Shown here piece by piece: positions 43,075-54,805 of a stretch of 64,000 nt of DNA. Where the stretch lies: assembly GCA_037349315.1 (NCBI GenBank), contig JBAIAC010000006.1, forward strand, positions 11,877,501 to 11,941,500. The letters are read 5' to 3'. The notes beneath the pieces are model-generated. The model ran no database searches. It had not been told where the DNA came from and worked only from the letters and a program-made list of their open reading frames with translations. The position numbers and the translations under genes are program-made. The stretch comes from Chelydra serpentina (Eukaryota > Chordata > Testudines > Chelydridae). Position 1 is the stretch's first letter; each line of letters starts with the position of its first letter.

Positions 43075-43140
43075 GCAAGGTTTGAACCACAGACCTTTAA
43101 ATCCCTACTACAGACCTCTACCACTTGAACTAAAGGAGTA
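43075..43140 (-). repeat. tRNA-like SINE head fragment
   Basis: On the minus strand an A-box match 'tagttcaagtgg' (43,121-43,132) and a B-box match 'ggttcaaacc' (43,079-43,088) have tRNA-like spacing. The acceptor stem does not pair, so this is a SINE head or a tRNA pseudogene, not a working tRNA. Confidence 0.5.
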
Positions 43141-45050
43141 ATTATTAGCATCTCTATGGACCTCCCACTAGAAGGGGACGTGACACATACCCTTTGATGG
43201 TGGGTTACGCAACTATTTGCTAGACAGCAGAAGAATGTTGGGACTCGCTACGCCTAGTTTTGCTGCTCATCTCTGGGAGTTTGAGCTAGTGGTTAGAGAA
43301 AGGCTCGTTAGAGATGGTATAACCAAGAACATAAATATGGCACATGCATTCCGAAAGGTAGGGTGACTAAGACTTGGGTTCTATTCACAACGCTGCTCAA
43401 GGTGACCTTGTGAAACCTCTCAATTACCTTTACCTGTAAAATGGTAGGGATGGTACATGAGGGCCTTCTGTGGTCAGATGAGGCCTTGCTCAGTAATAAG
43501 GTTTGTAAAGGACACAGCAGTCTGTGGAAGAGGTGCTACTTGGCTCAATCTCCTGGCTCCCAGTTCAGTGCATTTTCCCCTGAGCAACAGACTATTTGAA
43601 CAGGGAATCTCTTTCTCAACAGCACCAGACTTGAGGGTGCAGGGAAGCAGGCAGCCTGCTTCAGCTGAACGGCAGGACATCCCACCAAATCCCATACACT
43701 TGAGCGCTCTGCCTGGGAGTAAAGTACTCCCCTGTAAACTTTTGCAGAAAAAGCCCTAAAGCTGTCAAGACATCGAAGCTGCAAGCCAGAGATTTTAAAA
43801 GGAAAAAAGCTGCCTGTTTTCTCAGAGGGTAAACTACTGTGTTCTAAGTCTCCTGCAAGTGATCAGAAAACCATCTGTGTCTCTTCGCTGTATTATGAGT
43901 CATTGTCAGTTTCCAAGAACTTGTTCTTGTCAGCTTCCAAGAAGCTGTTGTTTTTTTTTTAAAAAAAAAACATCGATAAGGGGCAGATTTCCAAGCATGC
44001 TGCCTAAACCGAGCCTGCAGAACAGGGCCGTTTGCACCTGAGGGCTCATTGGCGTCAACCATACGGGAGGACTCAGGGCCCAGTGCTAAGAGCTGCTGAG
44101 CACTTGCTGTGGGAACTGCAGAGGCGCACGCCTCGTGGGCTCAGGCACTCACTCGGTGCACCCGTAGCGTTTGTGGCAAAACTTAAACATACCGATTTCA
44201 GAAATGGGACCGGAATATATTTTGGAAAATCCCCTACTCCCCTGTCTTCTCAACCTCAAATCTATTACCACGTAGAAAGAGAGCAGCCAAAAACAGGAAA
44301 AAGACCTTTCAAGTAAACCAGTCGAAAAACAGTGGCTCTACATTTCCTCTGTGCCAAACTTGTTCATGAAAAACCAAGACTAGGAGCCCCCATAACATCT
44401 CTGGGGCTCTGGGAAGGTGCAAGGCCCTGTTGCATGGAGCTCATTGGAGGGACTGGGGCCAAGGAATTCTCTCTTTTACTCTGTTTCCCTCTTGTTCTAT
44501 TTGGCTTTCATCTCTCCTCTTTCTCTCATACATTGTCTAGCTTTGCATCTGGTTCCCCTTTGCCTCCTCTCCCCTTACCCTTTGTTTACTTTTGTAAGCA
44601 GACTGTTGTTTTTAATTCAATTCCCTTTGGGTTTTGTTTGGTTTTTCAGTTGTAGTCTTCTCTCCAACTGTCCCATTCTTTCTTTTTACCTTCCACCCAT
44701 TAATGCTGTGAGCTGCTTCCAATTAGATCTGTTTTGTCTTGTTTACTGGGCTTTCCCCCCCTCCTGTGTGCAGTACGGCAGCCACTTTTTCAGCTGGTCA
44801 GAAGCCAGAAAGCTGCTTCTCTTCTCATCATTGTGGGTTTTATTCATTTACTTATTTATCTTCCCTCCCACACACCCCGAAATAACATTGATGGCTGTTT
44901 ATGAGGGTTTAAAGAATGTTTACACGTGAATTGTAGCAATTGCTTTGGAAGTTACTTTAGTGTATTTTTAAAGGTAAAATTCAATAAACTTATTTGTTTT
45001 CATCTCAAACCACATCACAAAATATTGATCTTGTCTTGCAAACACTTACT
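43141..45050. other. Non-coding, no gene seen
   Basis: A self-complementary T10A10 run lies at about 43,951-43,970. The hydrophobic frames near 44,332-44,929 are T-rich DNA read as protein and have no other support. Confidence 0.4.
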
Positions 45051-45054
45051 ACTA

Positions 45055-45200
45055 TGCTGTCTGTTTATTATTATTCATCCTGTTTATTATGACAGTGCTT
45101 AGATGCCAATCAAGAAGGGGATGCCTTAGTGCAAGGTGCTGTACACTCACACAGAGTAGTAGATGGCTCTTGCATCAAAGATCTTACAATCTAACCAGAC
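45055..45200. repeat. Ancient dispersed repeat
   Basis: It reads 'ttattattattcatcc', 'acagtgcttagatgccaatc', 'gcaaggtgctgtacac' and 'aaagatcttacaatct', the 3095 family. Confidence 0.5.
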
Positions 45201-47029
45201 AAGACAGACCCGGGCTGAGGGAAAGGGACAGAACATACAAACGGAGAGAGCTTTCTACCTGAACAACCCATTGACACGAGTGGAACTACGTGAAATAGTA
45301 AGCACTAGGCATGGTGGCCGGTCCGGGTTGAATAACACAGCCATATTTTTAAGATCAGATATTGACTTAGGGTGCTTCAGGTTTGGTGTGCAGTGTGTCC
45401 AGCTGGGCAGATAAAGAACTGGGGACCCTAACGCGGTGTTCACTTTTGAAGGTCTCGGCCACATGACTGCTGGATTTCAGCAGCCAATAGGCATAGAATA
45501 CCACATGACTCTCTGCATCAAAGTTAGGTTGAACCTTTGATTCCAGGAAGCCTAGAATATTTAGACCACCAAATTATCCCCTGCCAGACCCCAGTTGCAC
45601 CGACTCTTATGCATAGGCATACATCTGCTCATGTTAGTAGTCCCACTGAATTCAATAGGACTAATCATGTGAGTAAAGCAAAGCACAGCACGTGCAGAAG
45701 GACCAATTTTTGTCACATCGAACAATGATTGAACTCAATGGGAATCACATGTACCTAGATGTTACAGGAGCAATTGAAAGCTAGAGCTAGTTGGACAACA
45801 AAAATTCTTCCTATGCAAAATATCAAATTAAAACTCTTTGTTCAATGTTTTCCGGTTGAAAAAAATTGGTTTTCCCTGTTGGAAGTTTTGAACTAAGATT
45901 TTTGTTTCTAAGTTGACATTTGGATTAAAATGTCATTTGAATTTTTAAAAAACTGAAAAGAAGCAACATTTTAAGGTAAAAAAATTTAGTTCCTTTTCAA
46001 AAAATTGATTTGAGATGAAGATTTTTATTTTGAAATTTCCCACAGGAAACTGACATTTTTCATCAGAAATGACTCGGACATTTCCATGAAAAATGCTAGT
46101 TTTGCAAAAAACCATTTTTTTTGGCAGAAAACTTTCTACACCAAAAAATTGTCACTAGCTTTACCCATAGTGCCGTGCAGAGCAAGGTAATTCCATTTCC
46201 CAGAGGATTTCGGTATTTTGAAATTTGGCTTCATTCCAATTTGGAACAAACCCTCAAAATTCTCCATGAAAGGGAATGGAGGTGTGGACCCTAGAGTCCC
46301 TGAGGATTCACAGGGCAGTCCTCATGGTGAGCTGAGGAGCATGGTGAGCTGAGGATGCTGAGCTGGCAGGAAATCAGTCACACGTTTGTCAAAACTGAGC
46401 CATCTCCATGAAACATTTGTCACATTTTGACGAATCTGTGTTCTCCAACAGAAGAGAGGTCAGCTGGAGGATCTCCAACCAATTCTAGTCAGTTTTACTT
46501 TCTGGTTCTCATGAACTACTATAATGTGGAGGGAACTGGGTGCTGAACACTTCAGGGGCATGTTTACATCCCAACAGAACACTCATTTCACAAGAACTTT
46601 GAAAAATTATCGCTACGTTTATAAGAAGTTTTGTCATTTTAATTTTTCTTTTAAACAAAACCTAAATTTGGGTTAGCTGAGTAGTGTGGTCTGTTCCACT
46701 GAACAGTGGATCTGCTATATTCTCACGGCAGAATGCTATGGGCCCTGTTCTGCTGCTGCTGAAGAAAATAGGCTTAATCAACATGAGTAACAGTTGCAGC
46801 ATCAGGCTCTGTATATAATGTATTAATACGAGTTAGGGGAAAAATTCTCTCACCAACATTGTTTGAGAATTCCAGAAGTTATGTAATATCATAAATACTC
46901 GGAGCAGTAAGGCACGACATAAATCTAAACCAGCAGGGCTCAATTTTGTTTCTTTGCAAGCTTTGTCTGTCACTCTCTATTATTTTTCACACTAGAGTCT
47001 TATAATATAAGCACTTAATTTATGGGCTT
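45201..47029. repeat. Mostly unassigned; old A+T-rich repeat inside
   Basis: At 45,830-46,150 the words 'gacatttttcatcagaaatg', 'ttccatgaaaaatg' and 'aaaaaaccatttttt' form an old inverted A+T-rich repeat similar to the pieces at 11,118 and 12,330. The rest shows nothing recognisable. Confidence 0.4.
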
Positions 47030-47130
47030 GTGAGTCAAGAGGCTTGACTTCCACTGTGGGACTGCCTCTATGCGTGATCTCGGGCAAGTCACTTAGGGCC
47101 TGATTTTCAGCTTTCTGATTTGCATGCACA
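47030..47130 (+). repeat. MIR-like core joined to cassette start
   Basis: It reads 'gtgggactgcctctatgcgt' and 'tctcgggcaagtcacttagg', then switches to 'gcctgattttcag' at about 47,098, the junction seen in other cassette-bearing copies. The 3' MIR part was not found. Confidence 0.5.
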
Positions 47131-47364
47131 GCTGTGCCCTGCATGACATTCCCATGAATCCACATACAGCTAGGTTCTGCGTGCATGAATGAGATGAGGA
47201 GGGTTCAGTTAAGTGACAGAGAGTACACATGTGTAATGAAACTGGTTTTTAAAGGTGCATTTTAGAAAAGTCAAAAAAGAACAGTAAGGTTTATAATAAA
47301 TAAACCACAAACATTTTGTATACCAAATCAGAAACATAAATCGATATGTTTACACTTTAACAGG

Positions 47365-48014
47365 TGTGGCAAATGGCCGGCACTACTATGATGGGTCCCG
47401 GACTTTCTCTTCTTGTGGGGGGGGGGTTTCAGGGTGCCATTTCTTGCCCCTGAACTGGGGTAACAGCTATCCTACTAGTATCCCAGGGAAGGGGAGTGGA
47501 GAGGGAGGGACCCAGGCCCGCCCTCTACTCCGGGTCCCAGCCCAGGGGCCCTATGATAGTAGGTGAACCACTTGTACCAGTGATTCTTTCCCCTGGGCTA
47601 CTTCCCTCTCCTGACCTTCAGCTTGTGGGGCTTCCTGCCTTCCCTCTGCACAAGCTAGGTGTCCCTTTACCTAGGATCTTGGTCTTCTTAGCCTGCTGCA
47701 GCACTTCTCAAAACTCTCCTCCACTTTCCTTCGAACTGCTCTTTGTTCCACCACCAATTCACTCTGCTTCACTCCTCCAAACTGCTCTCTGCTCCACCAC
47801 CAAATCACTTTCCTTTAGCTCCTCCAAACTGCTCCAACTCCTCCTCGCTCTGCTCCAACTCCTCCTCTGGCTGATTGAAGCAGGGGGATTTTATCAGGTG
47901 ACTGGCTTCAGGTGCTCTAATTGGTTTCAGGTGCTTTTAATTAATCTACAGGGAATAAGGCTTCTCCTCATCCTAGATCACTCTCCTGCTGCCTTCTGGC
48001 CATGCTGTATCACA
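47365..48014 (-). mobile_element. Probable solo LTR, 650 bp
   Basis: The plus-strand ends are 'tgtggcaaatggccggcact' and 'ctggccatgctgtatcaca', giving TG...CA termini. The flanks are 'cagg' at 47,361-47,364 and 48,015-48,018, a perfect 4-bp TSD. On the minus strand it starts 'tgtgatacagcatggccag', and a TATA-like 'gataaaatcc' occurs about 110 bases in, which favours the minus orientation. The interior has imperfect 'ctccaaactgctc' repeats. No retroviral genes adjoin it. Confidence 0.7.
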
Positions 48015-48019
48015 CAGGA

Positions 48020-48690
48020 TAAATATAAAACAAAATGTATTTGAAAATAATTCCCTCCTTGACTTACCTGCCAACTTCTCAATTCAAAGGCCTCAATTTC
48101 TCCTGCTATGGACGATAACATCAGAGTCACCAGAAAGGGAACTTGGAATAGAGCTCAGAAGCAGTCCTAAAGGCATAAGTCATATGGACATTCATGCACA
48201 ATAAGAATAGGGCCTTCCAAAAAGATTAATAAAAACATCATTTCAAAAATAATAAGCAGAGACGTGAGTAGCCATCAAGATTGTAACAGTCTCATTGTTC
48301 TCTCAGGTGATAAGCACAAAACCTCTTCACAAAAGCAATCAATACATACATTTAATATACCCAGGCCACCAAAATATGGCTATGATGTAAAATATCCAAG
48401 AAGCAGCTGTTTTTCAGAGATGAGTAAAGCGGTTAAATGGCCTAATCCAAAGCAATGGAGAGACATCTAATGACATCATTGGACTTTGGATAAGGCCCTA
48501 AATGCTTCTTTAGATTTAGGGCTCAGTCTGCAACCCTTTGTCACTTGTGCAGTCTTTACTCCCATATTGATGTCAATGAAACTATTATCATGAGTAGGGT
48601 TACTTGCATGAATAAGAGTTTGTGAGATCGGGCCCTTAATTACTACAAATATTGCTACAAATCAGAGAATAATCTTATTTTATGGGCCTG
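48020..48690. other. Non-coding, no gene seen
   Basis: No recognisable feature. Confidence 0.4.
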
Positions 48691-48694
48691 ACCC

Positions 48695-48835
48695 TCCTGT
48701 GACTTGACTGTGACGGTCAGAAGAAACTATTGTGATCATTAAATCCAACTCCATGGATGACAAAAGCCAAACAATTTCATCCAGTAAAATTTGCATCAAG
48801 CTCTTAACTCCTGGTTGAGTTAGAACATAAAGATA
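48695..48835 (-). mobile_element. CR1-like LINE fragment
   Basis: The plus strand reads 'gaagaaactattgtgatcat', 'aatttcatccagtaaaattt' and 'gcatcaagctcttaactcct', parallel to 3360-3500 and 59,185-59,290. Confidence 0.5.
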
Positions 48836-50400
48836 TACAATCCCAGTATGACTGACTCCGCTGACTGTACTGGAGATACTCCTGGTTTACATGAATATAA
48901 GTGAGCTGAGAATCAGGTCCTAAATCTACAATGGCCCTTTTCATCTTAAAGACACCAGAAAGCAGGATATTTTGTTTGACGTGTCTTCAGCTCCTGGAAA
49001 ATGCCGCTAGCTGGGCTAGAGAGCGCATTATAGCTCTCAACTTCAGCTTTGGTTGAAGAGGGTATTAGTGACAGTTGCTACTGAAAACATTCTGAAATGG
49101 AGTTGTTGATAGAAGACGACTGCTGGAGCTTTCAGAGGGAAAATTAAAGCTAAAAGACAAGTATATTTAAGCATAATTGCCTTAAAACCAGAATATACTG
49201 TAATATAATCTGCACTTGATTGGGAAATGGAACAATCCAGAAGGCTGACTTCAACACTGTCTAGAAAAGAGCCTAGTTTATATTCAAGTACAATAGAGGG
49301 CTTATTTCTCTCTTGCTGTCTAGGTTTTAAATGTCTGCGGATCATAGGACTGTAATTCAGATGCTGCTGCAAATGATTTGGATAAGAAATTTATTAACAT
49401 TACATTTATTAATTTAGACAGAGCTTTAGAGAAGGTCATTTTACAGCTCCCATTGAAAACTGGGCTGACAGCTCATTAAACAGGACACAGCTCCCTCTTG
49501 TGGCTGGGTAACATCAGTGCAAGTCATTTAGCAAATATGATGTTACTGCGTAATCATCTTCTCCTTTTGAACACTATGTAAGTATTTTTATTTTAGACCT
49601 CTCCCAAATCTCCCTGGTGGGCTCTGCAAAACACAAAACAATATTAGCATAACTAGCACTGTGCCATACACCGATAGTAACTCTTCCCCATTGCTTTTAT
49701 GATCTATAATGATTAGACATGGGCCAAAACTGGAACCACCGACATCAACCATCTCAAATGTTGGAATATAGATAGATATTATGTGGAGCTAAACCACATC
49801 CTGATTTTGATTTTGGAAAACTGCAGCTGCTCTAGTTTGCATGTGAAGGAAAAAGGATCAAGCCAATTTATCCAGCTTTCCTCCAACCCATCCTGAGCTT
49901 TGGATAAAATGGAAATGGATCTGAAATATCCCTGGGTTTGATCCAATGAACCCAAAATCAGACCAATTTTTTTTTGGGGGGGGGGGGCCTCAAACCCACT
50001 TCATAATTCTACCCATCTCTAATAATGATTCACATACTTTTGCCTTAGTTACCTCTTGTCAAAGGAGGCAGATTCCTGGGATTTATTACACCTCTTTGTG
50101 ATCAATGGCATGGAAGGTCAGAATGAATGGTTATACTATGCTGCAAAGCTAAAACTCAAGCATCTTTAGCAGCCGCTAAGCAGCATGAAACCTGACAGGG
50201 AATGAGCTGCAAGTCATGTTACAGATCTGAGTGTTGGACAATGTTGACAGGTAAATGAGCTTTTATTTTGACAAGCTACTGAACATTCAGCCTTAATATA
50301 ATATTAGCAAGCATGGGATATGAAATCATTAGTATCACCATTCTCCTAGCTGTAATGGAGGAAATAATCCAGCAATGGACGGGTTGCGACTTTATCAGTA
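48836..50400. other. Non-coding, no gene seen
   Basis: Mostly unique-looking A+T-rich DNA. A G-rich run lies at about 49,976-49,987. The block 49,380-49,560 looks repeat-free. Confidence 0.4.
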
Positions 50401-50404
50401 CAAT

Positions 50405-50545
50405 ACCGGCTCAGGGGTGCTGGAACAATTTGTATAGTGGGGGTGCTGAGAGTCATTGAACCAAACTGCAAACCCTGCATATAATGGGAACCACTTCAAG
50501 CCAGCGGGTGCGACATCACCCCCAGCACCACTAGTTCCAGCACCT
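50405..50545. mobile_element. 'CAGGGGTGCTGG' MITE-like element
   Basis: The ends are 'caggggtgctggaacaattt' and 'actagttccagcacctatg', a TIR of about 15 bp with two or three differences. The body contains 'ccactt caagcc'-type words in reverse order to the copies at 16,905 and 53,960. The 8-bp flanks match at only 5 of 8 positions, so the TSD is doubtful. Confidence 0.65.
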
Positions 50546-50559
50546 ATGCTCAGGCTGCA

Positions 50560-51470
50560 TTATTATTCTTTTCTGCTCTGCAAGATCTAAACAAGCTAAA
50601 AGGGGACTGACAGGACGCAGGGGGTGGGATCACAGCACCTTAGGCACCTAGAAAACCACAGGAAGAGCATTACGACCCACAAGGCCAAGTGAGGTGCCTA
50701 AGCTCCCTATACAATGCATGGGCAGACAGAGGGGCTGACTGCCGAAGAATGGGATCCACAAAAGCCAGCATACTAGGTGGGGAGCTGCCTAAACTAGCCA
50801 ATGGGAGGGGTATGTGCTAAGTCCCGCCCCTCTCAGAGATAGGCACCTAAGTCCAAAGTGCAGGGACGAGATCTCGCTGCCTGTAAGTCTATTTGGGACT
50901 AATTTGATAAGCAGTTGATCTCAAACAATATTAGGCCATCTGAGGGAGATTTCCACAGACGTGCCAACTTTTTGCTACACAGCTCATTAAATTGCATTTG
51001 GCCACACTTACTGCTTGTGGTCAGCTCTCACTGACCAAATCCAAGTGGGTCCACTCTTTAACTTGAGCTAAGAAATGAGCGTGAAGTTTAATAGCCTTAA
51101 ATACAGAATATCTCTAACCCAATAAAGAAACAAAATCACCATTTCTAACAACATGGGCTGACCTCTTTCAGTTGTTTAGATGTCACAGTTTATTGAGTCT
51201 CCACGGGAATAGTAAGCAGTTTGATTTTGGTGTCAATTTACCGTTCCTACTGGATAAAATAAATGGGCCCGATATAGTGTCAATTAATACAATCCTTTGT
51301 TTAACTCTTCCAGAGCCATGCTGCTGAGTGCTGCTGAAATTAAAGCTACAAGGCCAAACTCTGCTCTCAATTACACAAATGAAACTCCCATTCTTAGTTG
51401 GTTTTAGTTTCAAGGTCTTAGTTTCAGCTCATCTCTAAAATACCTCAGCTCCTTCTTTACTTCCACACTC
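50560..51470. other. Non-coding, scattered 'aggcaccta' words
   Basis: Near 50,638-50,860 the words 'accttaggcacctag', 'gaggtgcctaagctcc' and 'ataggcacctaagtcc' suggest a decayed copy of the 37,865 palindromic family. No gene. Confidence 0.4.
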
Positions 51471-51479
51471 CCGTCTGGG

Positions 51480-52005
51480 TTTGGCCTATGTCTAGCTGGA
51501 AGGAGTTTAATAAGCACGTGAGAAAGAAATTAGCTACAGGTAAATTTACAATAAATCAAGGGAAATACTTCTTCATGAACATGCAGTCAGCCTGGGGAAT
51601 TCACTGCCACAGGAAATCATAGAATCAAAGGGCCAAACCCTGGGGCCTTTTGTCAAACTAGACTCCCGTTGATGTGAATGGGAACCTGCCAAAGAAGGCG
51701 GGCTGAGCATTTTACCCAAATACTGTACCATAGCTGAATTTATAAATGGGGCTGGATAATTTCATGTCCAATAATAACAGCTGTAGCTGTGTATTCTAAT
51801 CAAATCCCAGGGTGGAGGGAATAGGTCAATATTGGCAGGTGTCAGGAAGGAATTTCTCACCCTATAAATTATTCCATAGAAAATTAGGTGGGATTTCTAC
51901 CTTCCTCGGCAGCATCAGTTACTATCCACGGCACTGGAGACAGGACATCAGACCAGATGAAGCAGTGGTGTTTTCATGTCCAGTGATCTGATCTGGTTGA
52001 TTTTA
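51480..52005 (+). mobile_element. CR1-like LINE 3' end
   Basis: It reads 'cctggggaattcactgcca' then, after a diverged part, 'aatggggctggataatttca', 'tgtcaggaaggaatttctca', 'ttaggtgggatttctacctt' and 'ggagacaggacatcagacca'. The order is that of the ORF2 C-terminus plus 3' UTR of an older CR1 lineage, in sense orientation. Confidence 0.6.
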
Positions 52006-52009
52006 TAGT

Positions 52010-53035
52010 TCATTTATGTTTTCTTAAATGCAGGGCCAGCCACTTATCAGGTTTAATCACTGAACTTTTTCTGTTGCTTCTCATCTTCTCAGGAGACCTC
52101 CCACCTTAAAGCCAGTGGCACAGACCCCAGCGAAGCTGGAGGAAATTTACCCTGCTGTACTTTTCAATCTTTAATCTCCTTTGCAAACTCTTTGATGTTG
52201 AGAAGTTGTTTCAGTACCAGATCAAGAAGACGGGACATTTTGTGACCTCTAGACTATGCTTTCAGATCAGCCCATGAGATATGCAGGGCTGCAGCCAACT
52301 TACCCTTAAAAAGGTTAGAATACACTTGTTTGGGTTTTCTAAATGAATTCCGTGAAATGGAAGGTACCAATAGGAGAGTGGCGGAAGAGAAAGTGATGGG
52401 GTGGCTCCAGTCCACTGAAGACTGATTGCCTCCAGTGTGTGGGCTTGTTGGTGCTAGACTTTCTTTTCTTAAAACATCCACTTTCACTACCAGTGTATAT
52501 ATAGACAAATGACCAGCAACCACCAGGTTTAGACCTGCTCAGAAGAGGGTTAGATAATATGGTGGTTAAAATGCTGGCAGCCCATCTGCACTAGCACTCT
52601 GACCACTTCTCCCACCAGTGGAGTTCCAAAAGGGGTGGGAAGAACATGGGAAAGTCTAGTGCGGACACAGTCTTAGCAACTTCAGCTCAGTGAACTATGT
52701 AATCTACCTATAATTGACTCCCAGTTCTGAGCAGGCCGCACTAGCATAGAGTGCGTATTGCACGTAACAAGGAAAGCACTTTCTCTGCTAGACTTATCTT
52801 TCCAGTTATTGTTTAGAGTGCTTGCAAATGGTACCAGACCTGGAAGCACTGAGGACTGAAGTCCTCCATCTACCCACAGAATGGGCCGTGCAATGCCAGT
52901 GTAGTCTTCCCCACACAACCTGTTGTATCTTATCCCTAATCTGGATAGGCCACCTCTCATAGTAAGAAGGTCAATCATTACCCAGGCCCATTTGGTCCCT
53001 GGCCTTCCCACTTGGACTCCTAACAAGACTGAAAA
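52010..53035. other. Non-coding, no gene seen
   Basis: Minus-strand frames near 52,254-53,188 carry no motifs. Confidence 0.4.
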
Positions 53036-53039
53036 CATT

Positions 53040-53135
53040 GTAAGCTCTTTGGGGGCAGTGAGCGTGTTTTTGTTTTGTGATTGTGCAGCGCCTAGCACAG
53101 GGCTCTTAGACACTATGATGATAATAATAATAAAG
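53040..53135. repeat. Ancient dispersed repeat, 3' part
   Basis: It reads 'aagctctttgggggcagtga', 'gtgcagcgcctagcacaggg' and ends in 'gatgataataataata'. Confidence 0.55.
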
Positions 53136-53159
53136 GAAATTAGCAGAACCAGAGGCAAC

Positions 53160-53930
53160 AACTCCTCCATGGGTGCTCCGGGATTCAACCATCCAGGGAA
53201 AAAAATAAGGGGTGCTCAGCACCCACAGACTGTGGCCCTGCCCGCACTCCTCCCTGAGGCCCTGGCGAGTTATATGGGCCTGTGGTGCCTGGAATATTCA
53301 GGGCCTGGGAGCTCAGCTCCACCAATGTTCGGGGCCTGGTGTCTCCCCAGTGCAGCGAGGCTAAGGCGGCTTCCTGCCTGCCCTCGCTCGGCGCCACTCC
53401 CGGAAGCAGCCGGCACCTCCCTGCAGCCCCGGGATGTGTGTGTCTCCGTGCACTGCCCCCGCCCTGAGCGCCAACTCCACAGCTGCCATTGGCCGGGAAC
53501 TGCAGCCAATGGAAGTTGTGGGGGCGATGTCTACAGGAGATCCTCCGGCCCCCGCGCCTGCTGCCAGAGGGGTGTGCGGGTTGCTTTTGGGAGCCGCCTG
53601 AGGTAAGCGCTGATCCCCTGACCCCCTCCTGCACCCCACCCTCTTGCCCCAGCCCAGAGCCCACACCCAAACTCCCTCCCAGAACTCACCCCCCACATCT
53701 CCTCCTGCACCCCAACCCCCTGCCCCATCCCAGAGCCCGCACCCAGCACCCAAACTCCCTCCCAGAGCCTGACCCCTCACCCTCCCGTACCCAAACTCCC
53801 TCCCACCCCCCGCATCCCCTCCTGCATCCCAACCACAGCCCAGGGCCTGCACTCCAAACCCCCTTCCGGGGGCGGAGAGGCGCGGGCAGAAGGCAGGTGG
53901 GGAAGCCTCAGAGGTTGGGGTGGAGAGGAG
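53160..53930. repeat. G+C-rich composite of DNA-transposon debris
   Basis: It includes 'ggggtgctcagcacccaca' at 53,210 and C-rich direct repeats with 'cagagcc.gcacccaaactccctcc'-type units at 53,640-53,800. Long frames on both strands are products of base composition. Confidence 0.45.
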
Positions 53931-53940
53931 TGAGTGATGG

Positions 53941-54068
53941 CATAGGTGCTGGAACTAGGGGTGATGCTGCATCCCTTGGCTTCAAGTGGTTTCCATCATA
54001 TAGAGAGTTTACAGTTTGGTTCAACAGCTCTCAGCACCCCCACTATACAAATTGTCCTGGCACCTCTG
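53941..54068. mobile_element. 'CATAGGTGCTGG' MITE-like element
   Basis: The left end is 'cataggtgctggaactaggg' and the right end 'ttgtcctggcacctctg', inverse with a few changes. The body 'cttcaagtggtttccatcat' and 'agtttacagtttggttcaac' matches 16,917-16,965. The flanking 8-mers agree at 5 of 8 positions only. Confidence 0.65.
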
Positions 54069-54180
54069 AGCAGTGGGCAGGCAGGGAGGGGCCTTGGGGG
54101 GAAGAGGCCAAGCAGGAGTGGGGCCTTGGGGCGGTGCGGGGGTAGAGCACCCACCGGCAAAAACCAAAGTCTGTGCCTGT

Positions 54181-54310
54181 CAGGGCCGGTGCAAGGAAGT
54201 TTCGCGCCCTAGGCGAAACTTCCTTGCACCAGCACTGCGCCGCCCCCCCTCCAATGTCGCCCCCCCGCCAGCCAGCTCCCCGCTTTCCCCCCCCCCCCCC
54301 ACGAGCTGCA
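54181..54310. mobile_element. hAT MITE, CAGGGCC family, partial copy
   Basis: It starts 'cagggccggtgcaaggaagt', and the subterminal foldback ('gcaaggaagtttcg' with 'cgaaacttccttgc') and the following C-rich stretch match the copy at 12,681-12,947 in reverse orientation. A 14-C run lies at about 54,287-54,300. The other terminus was not found. Confidence 0.7.
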
Positions 54311-54805
54311 GGTGCTCAGCCCCCACCACCACCACCACCCGCGGGCTGGGGCAGGAGGTTGCAGTGCAGGAGTGGGTGAAGGGGTGAGGGCTCCAGTGGG
54401 GCAGTGCTTACCTTCGGTGGCTCCCAGAAGTGACCGGCATGTCTGGCTCGTAGGCGGAGGGACAGCCAGGCAGCTCTGCGTGCTGCCCCTGCCTACAGGC
54501 ACTGCCCCTGCAGCTCCCGTTGGCTGTGGTTCCTGGCCAGTGGGAACTGCAAAGTTGGCACTCAGGACAGGGGCAGCGCACAGAGACTCCCTGGCCGTCC
54601 CTGTGCCTAGGAGCCAGAGGGATGTGCCAGTCACTTCCAGGAGCCGCGCGGAGCCAGGGCAGGTAGGGAGCCTGCCTTAGCCCCGCTGCACCACTGACCG
54701 GACTTTTAGCGGCCTATTAAAATCTCCCAGATTGGTTTCAGTAGCCACCGGGAGATCGATTCTGATTCTGGGAGACTACTGGCCAATCTGGGGAGGGTTG
54801 GCAAC
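54311..54805. repeat. G+C-rich repeat debris
   Basis: It ends with 'ggggagggttggcaac', which resembles the terminus of another DNA-transposon family, but no partner end was found. The frames on both strands are not genes. Confidence 0.4.

Noticed and set aside
44332..44929. Hydrophobic frames suggesting a membrane protein
   Set aside because: The DNA is T-rich. Two overlapping frames are both hydrophobic for that reason, and no start context, splice sites or homology is apparent.
53489..54145. 218-codon Pro-rich frame
   Set aside because: It crosses a C-rich direct-repeat region and a MITE, with long frames on the opposite strand as well.
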